NCBI RefSeq assembly: GCF_900184265.1 | Contig: NZ_FXXA01000002.1 | Span: forward strand, 2,652,539 to 2,716,538 | From: Eggerthella timonensis | GTDB lineage: Bacteria > Actinomycetota > Coriobacteriia > Coriobacteriales > Eggerthellaceae | Length of the DNA stretch: 64,000 bases | Direction: 5' to 3' | Notes under the pieces: generated by a model | Seen by the model: the letters and a program-made list of their open reading frames with translations, nothing else | Databases searched by the model: none | Told to the model about the DNA's origin: nothing | Shown here: piece by piece, positions 50,305 through 60,043 of the stretch | Layout of the letters: every line of letters starts with the position of its first letter | Numbering within the stretch: the first letter of the stretch is position 1 | Position numbers and translations under genes: made by a program

Positions 50305-50314
50305 CGTCGTCTTG

Positions 50315-51502
<1,188 letters not shown>

Positions 51503-51525
51503 GGGGCCCTCCTGTCTAAACGCGA

Positions 51526-51551
51526 AACGAGCCTGCCAAGGCAGGCTCGTT
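51526..51551 (-). terminator. Hairpin between gap and pgk
   Basis: Perfect 12-bp arms AACGAGCCTGCC/GGCAGGCTCGTT with a 2-base loop lie just after the gap stop, without a long T-run. A likely attenuator or mRNA processing/stability element that raises gap over pgk. Confidence 0.6.
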
Positions 51552-51564
51552 CCAGAGAATGCTG

Positions 51565-52578
<1,014 letters not shown>

Positions 52579-52614
52579 TCAGAATACTCGCATTAGAATT
52601 GCAGGAACGCCCCG

Positions 52615-52644
52615 ATCATAGCCGGTATCGCCGCCTCGCGGCAA
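52615..52644 (-). promoter_or_regulatory. Candidate promoter of the gap operon
   Basis: On the minus strand, TTGCCG (52639-52644) and TATGAT (52615-52620) are separated by 18 bp, about 50 bp before the gap ATG. Confidence 0.5.
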
Positions 52645-52730
52645 GCCCTATCTGGCCAGCGTATAAAAAAAGCAACCGGGCTGCCCGATAACGGACTTTT
52701 CCCGCCGCTCGCCGAGTGGCGGGTTCTTCG

Positions 52731-52767
52731 AATGGCCCCAAAGGGGTCAGGCACCTTTGGGGCCATT
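52731..52767. repeat. REP hairpin overlapping the RAYT gene end
   Basis: 14-bp arms AATGGCCCCAAAGG (52731-52744) and CCTTTGGGGCCATT (52754-52767) enclose GGTCAGGCA. The last codons of the transposase lie inside it. Confidence 0.85.
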
Positions 52768-53517
52768 GTCGGTCGCGCGAGCGATGGTTTTGCGGCCGAT
52801 ACCCGTAAGGCGCTCGATCTGCCTCATGGACAGGCCGGCGTCGCGAAGGGCGGCCAAGCACTCGTCCCTGCTCGCCTTCGGAAGCGCCTTCACCTCGCCA
52901 ATCGCGCACCCGCACGACGCCGACAGCGCGACGGCCGCGACTTCGCCCGCCTCGTCGACCGCAATGCGGTGCCCACCGGCGATACGATAGGGCTTGTCAG
53001 CGCCCGCAGCTTGGAACGCCACGAACGCATCGACCCCGCCAAGCATGTCCAGAACGATCGAGGTATCCGTCAACTTAGCCCTTCCGACATATTCGCGATA
53101 GCTGCTCCACCAATACTCGGAGGCCGCGGAAACGCCCGCTTTCGCAGGGTTGTCGTGAATGTAACGAACAGCTTCGAGCATATAGGCGTCATCGTTGACG
53201 GGAAAACTGCCGAAACGCCCTTGGAACACGTGTCCCGAATGCCCGTTTCTTCGGTTGAAGTATTGGGCGTACTTCGTCGCAAGAGCGTGCATCGCCCCGC
53301 TCAGCTGCATATCGACGTCACGAAGCAGCAAGTGCACGTGGTTGTCCATGAGACACCACGCGATGACGTCGATGCCCCTTTTCGCGAGCTGCTCCGCAGC
53401 CATGTAGACGAAGGCATGCCGGTCGATGTCGTCCTCGAAGAGAAGCTGCTTGCCGTTCCCCCGAAGCACCACATGGTAATAGCCCGATTCGGAAGCGGCT
53501 CTCGCCGGACGCGCCAT
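52747..53517 (-). CDS. REP-associated tyrosine transposase (RAYT, Y1/IS200-like)
   Basis: A 256-residue Y1 transposase. It shows the N-terminal 'GYYHVVLRGNGKQLLFEDDIDR', the HUH pair in 'WCLMDNHVHLLLRD', a central 'HVFQGRFGSFPVNDDAYMLEAVRYIHDNPAKAGV' block and the catalytic tyrosine region. A C-terminal helix-turn-helix ('AGLSMRQIERLTGIGRKTIARATD') is typical of RAYTs with a DnaA-like tail. REP hairpins lie at both ends in opposite orientation. RAYTs are domesticated enzymes thought to move REP elements. It interrupts the whiA-gap synteny. Confidence 0.92.
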   Translation of the reverse strand: MARPARAASESGYYHVVLRGNGKQLLFEDDIDRHAFVYMAAEQLAKRGIDVIAWCLMDNHVHLLLRDVDMQLSGAMHALATKYAQYFNRRNGHSGHVFQGRFGSFPVNDDAYMLEAVRYIHDNPAKAGVSAASEYWWSSYREYVGRAKLTDTSIVLDMLGGVDAFVAFQAAGADKPYRIAGGHRIAVDEAGEVAAVALSASCGCAIGEVKALPKASRDECLAALRDAGLSMRQIERLTGIGRKTIARATDNGPKGA

Positions 53518-53539
53518 AGCACTCTCCTCTCAAAATGTA

Positions 53540-53564
53540 CCCAAAGGTGCCTGTCCCCTTTGGG
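53540..53564. repeat. REP hairpin upstream of the RAYT gene
   Basis: CCCAAAGG (53540-53547) and CCTTTGGG (53557-53564) enclose TGCCTGTCC. Its reverse complement carries GGGGACAGGCACC, nearly the core of the hairpin at 52731, so the gene is flanked by inverted REP copies. Confidence 0.8.
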
Positions 53565-53610
53565 ACTCCCCCTTTGGGACTCCCCTTTGGGACTCTTTGG
53601 GACTCCCCTA
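53555..53610. repeat. Tandem TTTGGGACTCCCC units after whiA
   Basis: Four imperfect units of about 9-14 bp (TTTGGGACTCCCC, one shortened) run up to the whiA stop codon. They look like expansion of the REP arm. Confidence 0.75.
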
Positions 53611-54540
53611 GCCTTGGACCTCCTTCGCCATCTGCTCGATGCGGCGGACGCGGTGGTAGACGGCCGACTTCGACAGGGGTGGGTTCGCGCGCTCGCCCAG
53701 CTCTTTGAGCGTGGCGTCGGGATATGTGACGCGCAGCTTGATGAAGTCCTGCAGCGCGGGCGGCAGGTTCTCCATGCCGTGGGCCTCGAGCACCACCCGG
53801 ATGGCGTACAGCTGGTCGACCGAGGCGTTCGCGGCCTTGGCCTGGTTCGCGATCTCGGCGTTCGTCATGCGGTTCACGTCGTTGCGCACGCTTTTGATGA
53901 CACGTGCGTTCTCCATGGCCAGCGCGCTCTGGTGCGCGCCGGCGAACGCGAGGAACTCGAGGATGGCGCTGCCGCTTTTGAGGTACACCATGTAGGAGCT
54001 GCGCCGCTGCATGACGCGCGCATGGATGCCCTTGCGGTCGAGCAGGTCGACGAGGCCCTCGGCCAGATCCTCGTTCTCCACGGTGATCTCGAAATGGAAG
54101 TCGCCGCGCGGGTCGGACACGAAGCCGCTGCCGAGGAACGCTCCGCGCAGGTAGGCAGCGCAGCAGCACTGCTTCTCCACGAGGTCGCCCTTGAGCCCCA
54201 GCTCGAGGCCGCCGTCCGGCGACAGCACGCCCATGTCCGCGAGCGCCGGCGCGAGACGGGGCTGCGAAGGCGCCTCGATGAGGTAGTTCGGCGTCTTGTG
54301 CAGCACGCTGCGGCGCACCGTGAGGTTCGTCTCGAGGTGGTACAGCTCGTGCAGGAGCTTGATGATGAGGCGCGCCACGGACGGCACGTCGGTGGCGATC
54401 TCGATTCGGTACTTGCCCTGGCCGCTGAAGAACAGCGTGCCCTCGATGCGCACGAGCGCCGCCAGCGTGGCCTTCTCGCAGTGCGAGCACACCGGGGGGA
54501 CGCGGGCGAGCTCGTCCTTTACCTCCGCCGTGAACGACAT
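53608..54540 (-). CDS. whiA: WhiA-family transcriptional regulator/cell-division factor
   Basis: A 310-residue protein starting 'SFTAEVKDELARV'. The N-terminal part is a degenerate LAGLIDADG homing-endonuclease fold ('CCCAAYLRGAFLGSGFVSDPRGDFHFEI'), and the C-terminus a helix-turn-helix ('TLKELGERANPPLSKSAVYHRVRRIEQMA'). WhiA controls cell-division genes in actinobacteria and affects chromosome segregation in Bacillus. It overlaps yvcK by 22 bases in the conserved uvrC-rapZ-yvcK-whiA order. Confidence 0.95.
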   Translation of the reverse strand: MSFTAEVKDELARVPPVCSHCEKATLAALVRIEGTLFFSGQGKYRIEIATDVPSVARLIIKLLHELYHLETNLTVRRSVLHKTPNYLIEAPSQPRLAPALADMGVLSPDGGLELGLKGDLVEKQCCCAAYLRGAFLGSGFVSDPRGDFHFEITVENEDLAEGLVDLLDRKGIHARVMQRRSSYMVYLKSGSAILEFLAFAGAHQSALAMENARVIKSVRNDVNRMTNAEIANQAKAANASVDQLYAIRVVLEAHGMENLPPALQDFIKLRVTYPDATLKELGERANPPLSKSAVYHRVRRIEQMAKEVQG

Positions 54541-55643
54541 AGCTTCAACACCCCCGCAAACGCGTCGCGCAACGCGGCCGGATCGTGCCAGGTGGGATGG
54601 AGCGGGTCCACGAGGTCGCGCGCGATGACCACGGGGCCCTGCGCCTGGATGGCCTTGACGTCCTGGTAGCAGACGCGCACGGGGCGGATGCGGCCCGACA
54701 GCACGAGGTCATCGAGGTCGGCGGTGGAGGCGTGCTCGGAATCGGCGCCGGTCACGGCGGTGAACACGCCCGTGGCCGGGCTGTCGGGACGCAGCGTGAC
54801 CGGGGTGTGCACGAGCACGTAGTCGAGCAGCCCGCGCATGCCGTGGTCCATGAGCGCCTCCACGTGCTCGCGCGCGGTGAGGCCCCAGGTCTCGCCCTGC
54901 ATGTCGGCGAGCGAGCACACGAACAGCGTGGATCCCTTCGACGCGCGGATGGCGTCCACCACGCCGGGGACGAGCAGGTTCGGGATGATGGACGTGAACA
55001 GCGAACCCGGGCCCAGCACGATGAGGTCGGCGTCGCGGATGGCGTCGAGCGCCGGCTGGTAGGGCACCACCTCGTGGGCGGAGCGCAGCCCCACGCACTC
55101 GAGCGCCGTGCGCGAGTGGCAGGCAACGGCCTGGCCCTCGAGGGAGCGGCCGTCGCGCGTGCGGGCCACGAGCGTCACGCGGTCGAGCGTGGAGGGGTAC
55201 ACGTGCCCCCGCGCGTCGAGCAGCCGCTCGCAGATGGAGATGGCCTCGGGGAACGACCCCGCCGCGTCCTCGAGGGCCGACAGCATGAGGTTGCCCAGCG
55301 TATGGTTGCGCGCGAACGAGAAGCGGTACTTGAACGCCTTGGTCAGAGGGTCCTTCGGATCGGCGGCCATGGCGGCGATGCACTTGCGCACGTCGCCGGG
55401 GGGCGTGACGTCCGCCTCCTCCCGCAGGATGCCGGTGGAGCCGCCGTCGTCGGCCATGGCCACGACGGCGCTCGTCTCGAGCCCCATGGACAGAAGCGTG
55501 CGGATGGACACGGGCGCGCCGGTGCCGCCGCCGATGACGACGACGCGCAGGCGCTCGTCGCGGGCGACGACGGGACGGGAGTCGCTCAGCGCGGCGAACG
55601 CGGCCGTGGCCGATGGATCGTGGGTGAACGGGCGGGCGGACAT
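54519..55643 (-). CDS. yvcK: YvcK/CofD-like gluconeogenesis factor
   Basis: A 374-residue protein with the nucleotide-binding start 'RVVVIGGGTGAPVSIRTLL', 'VVAMADDGGSTGILRE' and 'PPGDVRKCIAAMA', and 'IVLGPGSLFTSIIPNLLVPGVVDAI'. YvcK proteins bind UDP-sugars and balance carbon flow with cell-wall synthesis. ATG 55643 has GGGGAGGGA upstream. It lies 10 bases after rapZ and overlaps whiA. Confidence 0.94.
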   Translation of the reverse strand: MSARPFTHDPSATAAFAALSDSRPVVARDERLRVVVIGGGTGAPVSIRTLLSMGLETSAVVAMADDGGSTGILREEADVTPPGDVRKCIAAMAADPKDPLTKAFKYRFSFARNHTLGNLMLSALEDAAGSFPEAISICERLLDARGHVYPSTLDRVTLVARTRDGRSLEGQAVACHSRTALECVGLRSAHEVVPYQPALDAIRDADLIVLGPGSLFTSIIPNLLVPGVVDAIRASKGSTLFVCSLADMQGETWGLTAREHVEALMDHGMRGLLDYVLVHTPVTLRPDSPATGVFTAVTGADSEHASTADLDDLVLSGRIRPVRVCYQDVKAIQAQGPVVIARDLVDPLHPTWHDPAALRDAFAGVLKLCRSRRR

Positions 55644-55653
55644 GGTCCCTCCC

Positions 55654-56622
55654 CTACCGGCCGGCGGCGGCGCTCGGGCGCGCCGAGGCGTCGCCACCCT
55701 CGGCGAGGGAGAGGTCGCGATGCGCGATGCTCACTCGGTAGCCCTTCGCCTTGAGGTAGTCGGCGGTGGACTCGGCCAGCGCGACGCTGCGGTGCTGGCC
55801 GCCCGTGCAGCCCACGGCGATGGCCAGCTGCTGCTTGCCCTCGGCCACGTAGCCGGGCATGACGCAGTCGAGCAGCGCGCGCCACTTCTCCTGGAACTCC
55901 TCGGTCTCGGGACGGTACAGCACGAAGTCGCGCACCGGCTTGTCGAGGCCCGTGAGGCCGCGCAGCTGGGGCTCGTAGTAGGGGTTCGGCAGGAAGCGCA
56001 CGTCCATGACGAGGTCGGCGTCCAGCGGCGCTCCGTGCTTGAAGCCGAACGAGTACACGGTGACCGACAGCCCCGTGCGCTCCTCGCCCGGTGCGAACAG
56101 CGCGCGGATGGCCGAGCGCAACTGCGGCGGCAGCATGGACGTGGTGTCGATGACATGGTGGGCGTTCTCGCGCACCTCGAACAGCAGGTCGCGCTCGCGC
56201 TCGATGCCCTGGGCGATGGACGCGCCGTCGGCGCACAGCGGGTGACGGCGGCGGCTGGACTTGTAGCGCGCGACGAGCTTTTCGTCGGCGGCGTCCAGGA
56301 ACAGGATGCGGTAGTCGATGCCCAGCTCCTTGAGCTTCTTCAGCTCGCCGGCGAGGCTTTCGAAGAAGTCGCGGTTGCGCGCGTCGCACACCACGGCGAG
56401 GCGGCGCTTCTCGTCGGGCTGGCCGGGCATGCCGGTGAGCTCTAGCAGGTTCCCGATCAGGCTGGAGGGCAGGTTGTCCACGCAGAAGTAGCCGAGATCC
56501 TCGAACGAGTGCATGGCCTCGGTGCGGCCCGCGCCGCTCATGCCGGTGACGATGACGAGCTCGGGCATATGCCTCAGGTCGGTGGCCTGGTCTGCCGTCT
56601 TGCCTGCGGTTTCTTCGCTCAT
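55654..56622 (-). CDS. rapZ: RapZ-family nucleotide-binding RNase adapter
   Basis: A 322-residue P-loop protein. The Walker A-like 'IVTGMSGAGRTEAMHSFEDLGYFCVDNLP' carries R in place of the usual K-S, as in many RapZ proteins. The C-terminal domain has 'SFGFKHGAPLDADLVMDVRFLPNPYY' and 'AVGCTGGQHRSVALAE', the putative metabolite site. In E. coli RapZ controls amino-sugar synthesis through small RNAs; in actinobacteria its target is less clear. It lies 4 bases after uvrC. Confidence 0.94.
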   Translation of the reverse strand: MSEETAGKTADQATDLRHMPELVIVTGMSGAGRTEAMHSFEDLGYFCVDNLPSSLIGNLLELTGMPGQPDEKRRLAVVCDARNRDFFESLAGELKKLKELGIDYRILFLDAADEKLVARYKSSRRRHPLCADGASIAQGIERERDLLFEVRENAHHVIDTTSMLPPQLRSAIRALFAPGEERTGLSVTVYSFGFKHGAPLDADLVMDVRFLPNPYYEPQLRGLTGLDKPVRDFVLYRPETEEFQEKWRALLDCVMPGYVAEGKQQLAIAVGCTGGQHRSVALAESTADYLKAKGYRVSIAHRDLSLAEGGDASARPSAAAGR

Positions 56623-56626
56623 AGCG

Positions 56627-58903
56627 CTATCCTTCCGTATCCGTACGCGCGCTCGCGCCTTGCACGGCCGCCTCGACGGCGGCGTCCACCACGGCGGAGG
56701 CGACGGCCGCCGGGCCCTCGCCTGCGGGCGGGCAGGCGGCCTCGTCGGCCTCGCCTCCCACGACGCGCTCGTCTTTTCGATCCCTATTATACTGCTGCAG
56801 CACGCGGTACAGCTCCTCGGCCACCTCTTCGGGCACGACGCGCGCCTCCTTGATCTCCTCGAGCGTGGCGCCCTTCAGGTTCCTGAACGACTTGAAGTGC
56901 TTGAGCAGCGCCTTCTTGCGCACGGGGCCCATGCCCGTCACGTCGTCGAGGATGGAGGCCGTCATGCCCTTGCCGCGCAGCTCGCGGTGGAACGTGATGG
57001 CGAAGCGGTGCGCCTCATCGCGCACCTGCTTCACGAGGTAGAGCGACGCCGAGCCGCTGGGCAGCACGACGGGGCCCGTGTCCTGCCACGGCACGAACAG
57101 CTCCTCGTCGCGCTTGGCCAGGCCGCACATAGCGATGTCGTCGATGCCCATCCGCTCGAACATCTCGAGCGCCGCGGACAGCTGCGGCTTGCCGCCGTCG
57201 AGGATGATGAGGTCGGGCTTGCTGCCGAAGCGCTCGTCGGCCATGCGCTCGGGCGCGTAGCGGCGGCTCATGACCTCCTGCATGGACAGGAAGTCGTTCG
57301 CCTCGTCGAGCGGCGTCTTGATCTTGAAGCGGCGGTACTGGTTCTTGTCGGGCTTGCCGTTCGTGAACACCACCATCGAGGCCACCGTGTAGGAGCCGTG
57401 GATGGTGGAGATGTCGAAGCACTCGATGCGCATGGGCGCCTCGTCGAGGGCGAGCGCGCTCTCCAGCTGCAGAAGCGCGTTGTTGATGCGCTTGTCGTCG
57501 TAGTTCGTGCGCACCTTGTAGCGCATGAGCGTGTGCTTCGCGTTCGTCTCGGCCATACCCACAAGCTCGGCCTTCTCGCCCTTCTGCGGCGCGGTGATGC
57601 GCACCTTCGCGCCATGGGGGCTGGCCAGCTTCTCGGTGAGCCACGCCTCCATGGCGGCCTTGTCCTCGGGCTCGTCGCGCAGGATGACCTCGTGCGGGAT
57701 GGACGTGGTGGCGTCGTAGTAGCGCAGCAGGAACATGTGCAAGAGGTCGTCGTCGGGGACGTCCTTGCCGCGGTCGAGCACGAACTCGTTGGAGTTGATG
57801 ATGCGGCCCTCGCGCACCATGAACACGTGCACGCCCGCCACCGTCTCCTCGCGGAACAAACCCACGACGTCGGCGTCGAGGTTGCGCGTGGACACCGCGT
57901 GCTGCTTGTCGGTGAGGCTGTTGATGGTGTCGATGCGCGCCTTGATGCGCGCGGCACGCTCGAAGTCGAGCTCGGCGGCGGCGGTCTGCATCTCCTCGGT
58001 CAGCTCGTCGATGAACTCGCGGTGCTGGCCCGACAGGAAGCGCTCGATGCGCTTGACGTTGACCCGGTACTCCTCGGGCGTGATGCCGCCGCAGCACGCG
58101 CCGGGGCCGAGGCCCACGTGCGCGTCGAAGCACGGCCGCGCCTCGCGGTCCAGCAGCGCGAGCGGGTCCTTCTCCAAGCGGCGCTTGAGCTGGCGCCAAT
58201 CGGCGCACGACGTGGCGCACAGCGGCACGACGCGCCGGGCGATGTCCACCATGTCGCGGGCGGCGCGGCTGTCGGTGTAGGGGCCGAAGTACTTGGTGTC
58301 GGGGCGGTGCTTCTCGCGCGTGTACTTGATGGCCGGGAACACGTCGCCCTTCGTGAGCGCGATGAAGGGGTAGGACTTGTCGTCCTTGAAGTCGGCGTTG
58401 AAGAACGGGGCGTGCTGGTTGATGAGGTTCTTCTCCAGCACGAGCGACTCGTGCTCGTTCTCCACCACGATGTAGTCGAAGCTGTCGATCTGGTCGACCA
58501 GAAGCGGGATCTTCGCACGCTCGTCCTGGTAGTTCACGTACTGGCGCATGCGAGCGCGCAGCTGCTTCGCTTTGCCGACGTAGATGACCTGGCCGGACTT
58601 GTCCTTCCACAGGTACACGCCCGGCAGCGTGGGCACGCTGTCGAGCTCGCGCTTGATGCGCTCGAGCTTGGCGCGCTGGCCGGTTTCGGCGCGCGCGGCC
58701 TCGGCGTCGTGCTCGCGCGCGGCGCGGTTGAGCGCGGGACGGCGGCGACCCTCGCGCTCGAGGCGCTCGTCGTCGCGCAGCGCGCCCGCGCCGAGCGAGG
58801 CGTCGCCTGTCAGGCGCTCCACGCCGCCCGCGTCGGCGGCGCCGAGGCCGTCGTCGGAGCCGAACGGGCCGGCGGGGTTGTTGGTTTCGTTGAGTTCGTC
58901 CAT
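56627..58903 (-). CDS. uvrC: UvrABC system protein C
   Basis: A 758-residue nucleotide-excision nuclease subunit. After an unusual 80-residue acidic/Arg-rich N-terminal extension comes the GIY-YIG nuclease ('LPGVYLWKDKSGQVIYVGKAKQLRARMRQYV'). Then a Cys-pair insert ('GPGACCGGITPEEY'), a UVR motif ('ELDFERAARIKARIDTIN'), the RNase H-like domain ('IECFDISTIHGSYTVASMVVF') and a helix-hairpin-helix ('LDDVTGMGPVRKKALLKHF'). ATG 58903 follows a TATACT box by 6 bases, suggesting a leaderless mRNA. It heads the uvrC-rapZ-yvcK-whiA run. Confidence 0.95.
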   Translation of the reverse strand: MDELNETNNPAGPFGSDDGLGAADAGGVERLTGDASLGAGALRDDERLEREGRRRPALNRAAREHDAEAARAETGQRAKLERIKRELDSVPTLPGVYLWKDKSGQVIYVGKAKQLRARMRQYVNYQDERAKIPLLVDQIDSFDYIVVENEHESLVLEKNLINQHAPFFNADFKDDKSYPFIALTKGDVFPAIKYTREKHRPDTKYFGPYTDSRAARDMVDIARRVVPLCATSCADWRQLKRRLEKDPLALLDREARPCFDAHVGLGPGACCGGITPEEYRVNVKRIERFLSGQHREFIDELTEEMQTAAAELDFERAARIKARIDTINSLTDKQHAVSTRNLDADVVGLFREETVAGVHVFMVREGRIINSNEFVLDRGKDVPDDDLLHMFLLRYYDATTSIPHEVILRDEPEDKAAMEAWLTEKLASPHGAKVRITAPQKGEKAELVGMAETNAKHTLMRYKVRTNYDDKRINNALLQLESALALDEAPMRIECFDISTIHGSYTVASMVVFTNGKPDKNQYRRFKIKTPLDEANDFLSMQEVMSRRYAPERMADERFGSKPDLIILDGGKPQLSAALEMFERMGIDDIAMCGLAKRDEELFVPWQDTGPVVLPSGSASLYLVKQVRDEAHRFAITFHRELRGKGMTASILDDVTGMGPVRKKALLKHFKSFRNLKGATLEEIKEARVVPEEVAEELYRVLQQYNRDRKDERVVGGEADEAACPPAGEGPAAVASAVVDAAVEAAVQGASARTDTEG

Positions 58904-58915
58904 GCCGTCAGTATA
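58904..58915 (-). promoter_or_regulatory. -10 box and leaderless start of uvrC
   Basis: TATACT (58910-58915, minus strand) ends 6 bases before the ATG and no ribosome-binding site intervenes. Transcription should start at or next to the start codon. Confidence 0.55.
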
Positions 58916-59043
58916 GCAAACCGCACAAGCGTTCCCCTGAGCGCGCCCCGCTCCACGCGGAATGCAAAAGGCGCGGCCGCCGAGATTAGCGAAGACGAGC
59001 ACCGCCTGCACCAAGTTGGGCATCCCCATATAGCACGAACGAA

Positions 59044-59059
59044 TGTTTCACGTGAAACA
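59044..59059. other. parS centromere-like site 2
   Basis: Perfect TGTTTCACGTGAAACA between uvrC and the orphan gene, preceded by GAACGAA. Confidence 0.9.
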
Positions 59060-59081
59060 CCCGCTGGGATCGCGTAGGTCG

Positions 59082-59726
59082 CTACGACCTCCGGTTCGAC
59101 GTGCGATAGAATGCCCGGTCGGCAAGGACGGTTTTCAGCGAATCAGGGCAATGCGCAAGCTCCAAGCCTGTGCGTATGGCCGATTTCGCGATATCGGAAG
59201 CGCTCAGGCGAGTGGCCTCTTTCAGGACCCGCTTCGCCTCCACCTCGCTCTTCGAAGCTTGCAACAACGCCTCCATGAGCCGCGGTGCCGAATCGACATA
59301 GCCTTGACGCAAGCCCCGGCACACGTCGATTGCGACGTAATTGGTGAAGTCGAGCGACGAGTGCTTCCCTCTGCCGTTTTGCAGGATGAGAATCTCCGGC
59401 TCGCCGCAGTAGCGCCATTTCGTGCGCGACGAGAGCTGGTTCTGCAATTCGACGAAGCAGCGATCGCTGTACCACCAGTCACTGCCATCCACCGTGCCGA
59501 TTTTGCGCGCATCACGATACGCCTCCATAGAGTCGGAACTATATCCGGCAGCATAGATCGAACAGTGGCTTCCCGAGGCGAAATGGTAATAGTTGAAATT
59601 ATCGACAAGACCATCGGCGTGCTCATCGGTCGGCTTCACGAACAGCAGCATAATAGCCCGCCGGCCGCGACGACCCCGCTCGTTATCGTCGATTCCGTTC
59701 AAATCATGGATGGGAAACATGGGCAC
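59082..59726 (-). CDS. Uncharacterised protein between two parS sites
   Basis: A 214-residue soluble protein that I do not recognise. It has no signal or membrane helix. A mixed alpha/beta N-terminal half contains 'RRAIMLLFVKPTDEHADGLVDNFNYYHFASGSHCSIYAAGY' and 'GSDWWYSDRCFVELQNQL'. The C-terminal half is helical. Codon use and base composition are less GC-rich than the neighbours, suggesting acquisition. GTG 59726 is the start used here; ATG 59720 is possible. A short leader frame lies upstream. It could be a phage- or defence-related cargo, but nothing proves this. Confidence 0.7.
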   Translation of the reverse strand: MPMFPIHDLNGIDDNERGRRGRRAIMLLFVKPTDEHADGLVDNFNYYHFASGSHCSIYAAGYSSDSMEAYRDARKIGTVDGSDWWYSDRCFVELQNQLSSRTKWRYCGEPEILILQNGRGKHSSLDFTNYVAIDVCRGLRQGYVDSAPRLMEALLQASKSEVEAKRVLKEATRLSASDIAKSAIRTGLELAHCPDSLKTVLADRAFYRTSNRRS

Positions 59727-59731
59727 CCGCC

Positions 59732-59758
59732 TCAGCTGTGAACATTCGCCGTTATCAT
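59732..59758 (-). CDS. Possible 8-codon leaderless leader peptide
   Basis: Minus-strand frame MITANVHS-stop starts 6 bases after a TATACT box (59765-59770), the same spacing and nearly the same bases as at uvrC. Its TGA lies 5 bases before the GTG at 59726, so translation could be coupled. Confidence 0.35.
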   Translation of the reverse strand: MITANVHS

Positions 59759-59825
59759 GCCCTCAGTATAACCCTCTCACACAACGTTCGCAGGGACTCT
59801 CCCCCCACAGCGACTAACGAACGAA

Positions 59826-59841
59826 TGTTTCACGTGAAACA
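59826..59841. other. parS centromere-like site 3
   Basis: Perfect TGTTTCACGTGAAACA, 766 bp from site 2, preceded by AACGAACGAA. It lies between the orphan gene's promoter and the helicase's 3' end. Confidence 0.9.
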
Positions 59842-60043
59842 TCTTGCAGCGGCCCGTTTGGGGCGCGGGATGCGGGCGCGCGCGGCGCGCAACGCGAGCG
59901 GGCGCAAGCGGCGAACGAGGCACGGGATGCAGGCGGACGCGCAGGCACGCGCCCGGACGCGCGGGACGCAGGATGAGATTTGGGGACGAACGGGGCGAGG
60001 TGCGCGGGACGCGCTTCGCGGGCTGGATGCGGGCTGCGCCTCG
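59842..60043. other. GC-rich degenerate repeat region beside parS site 3
   Basis: No gene is seen. The stretch contains loosely repeated GCGCGGGATGC/GCACGGGATGC/GCGCGGGACGC units. Confidence 0.45.
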
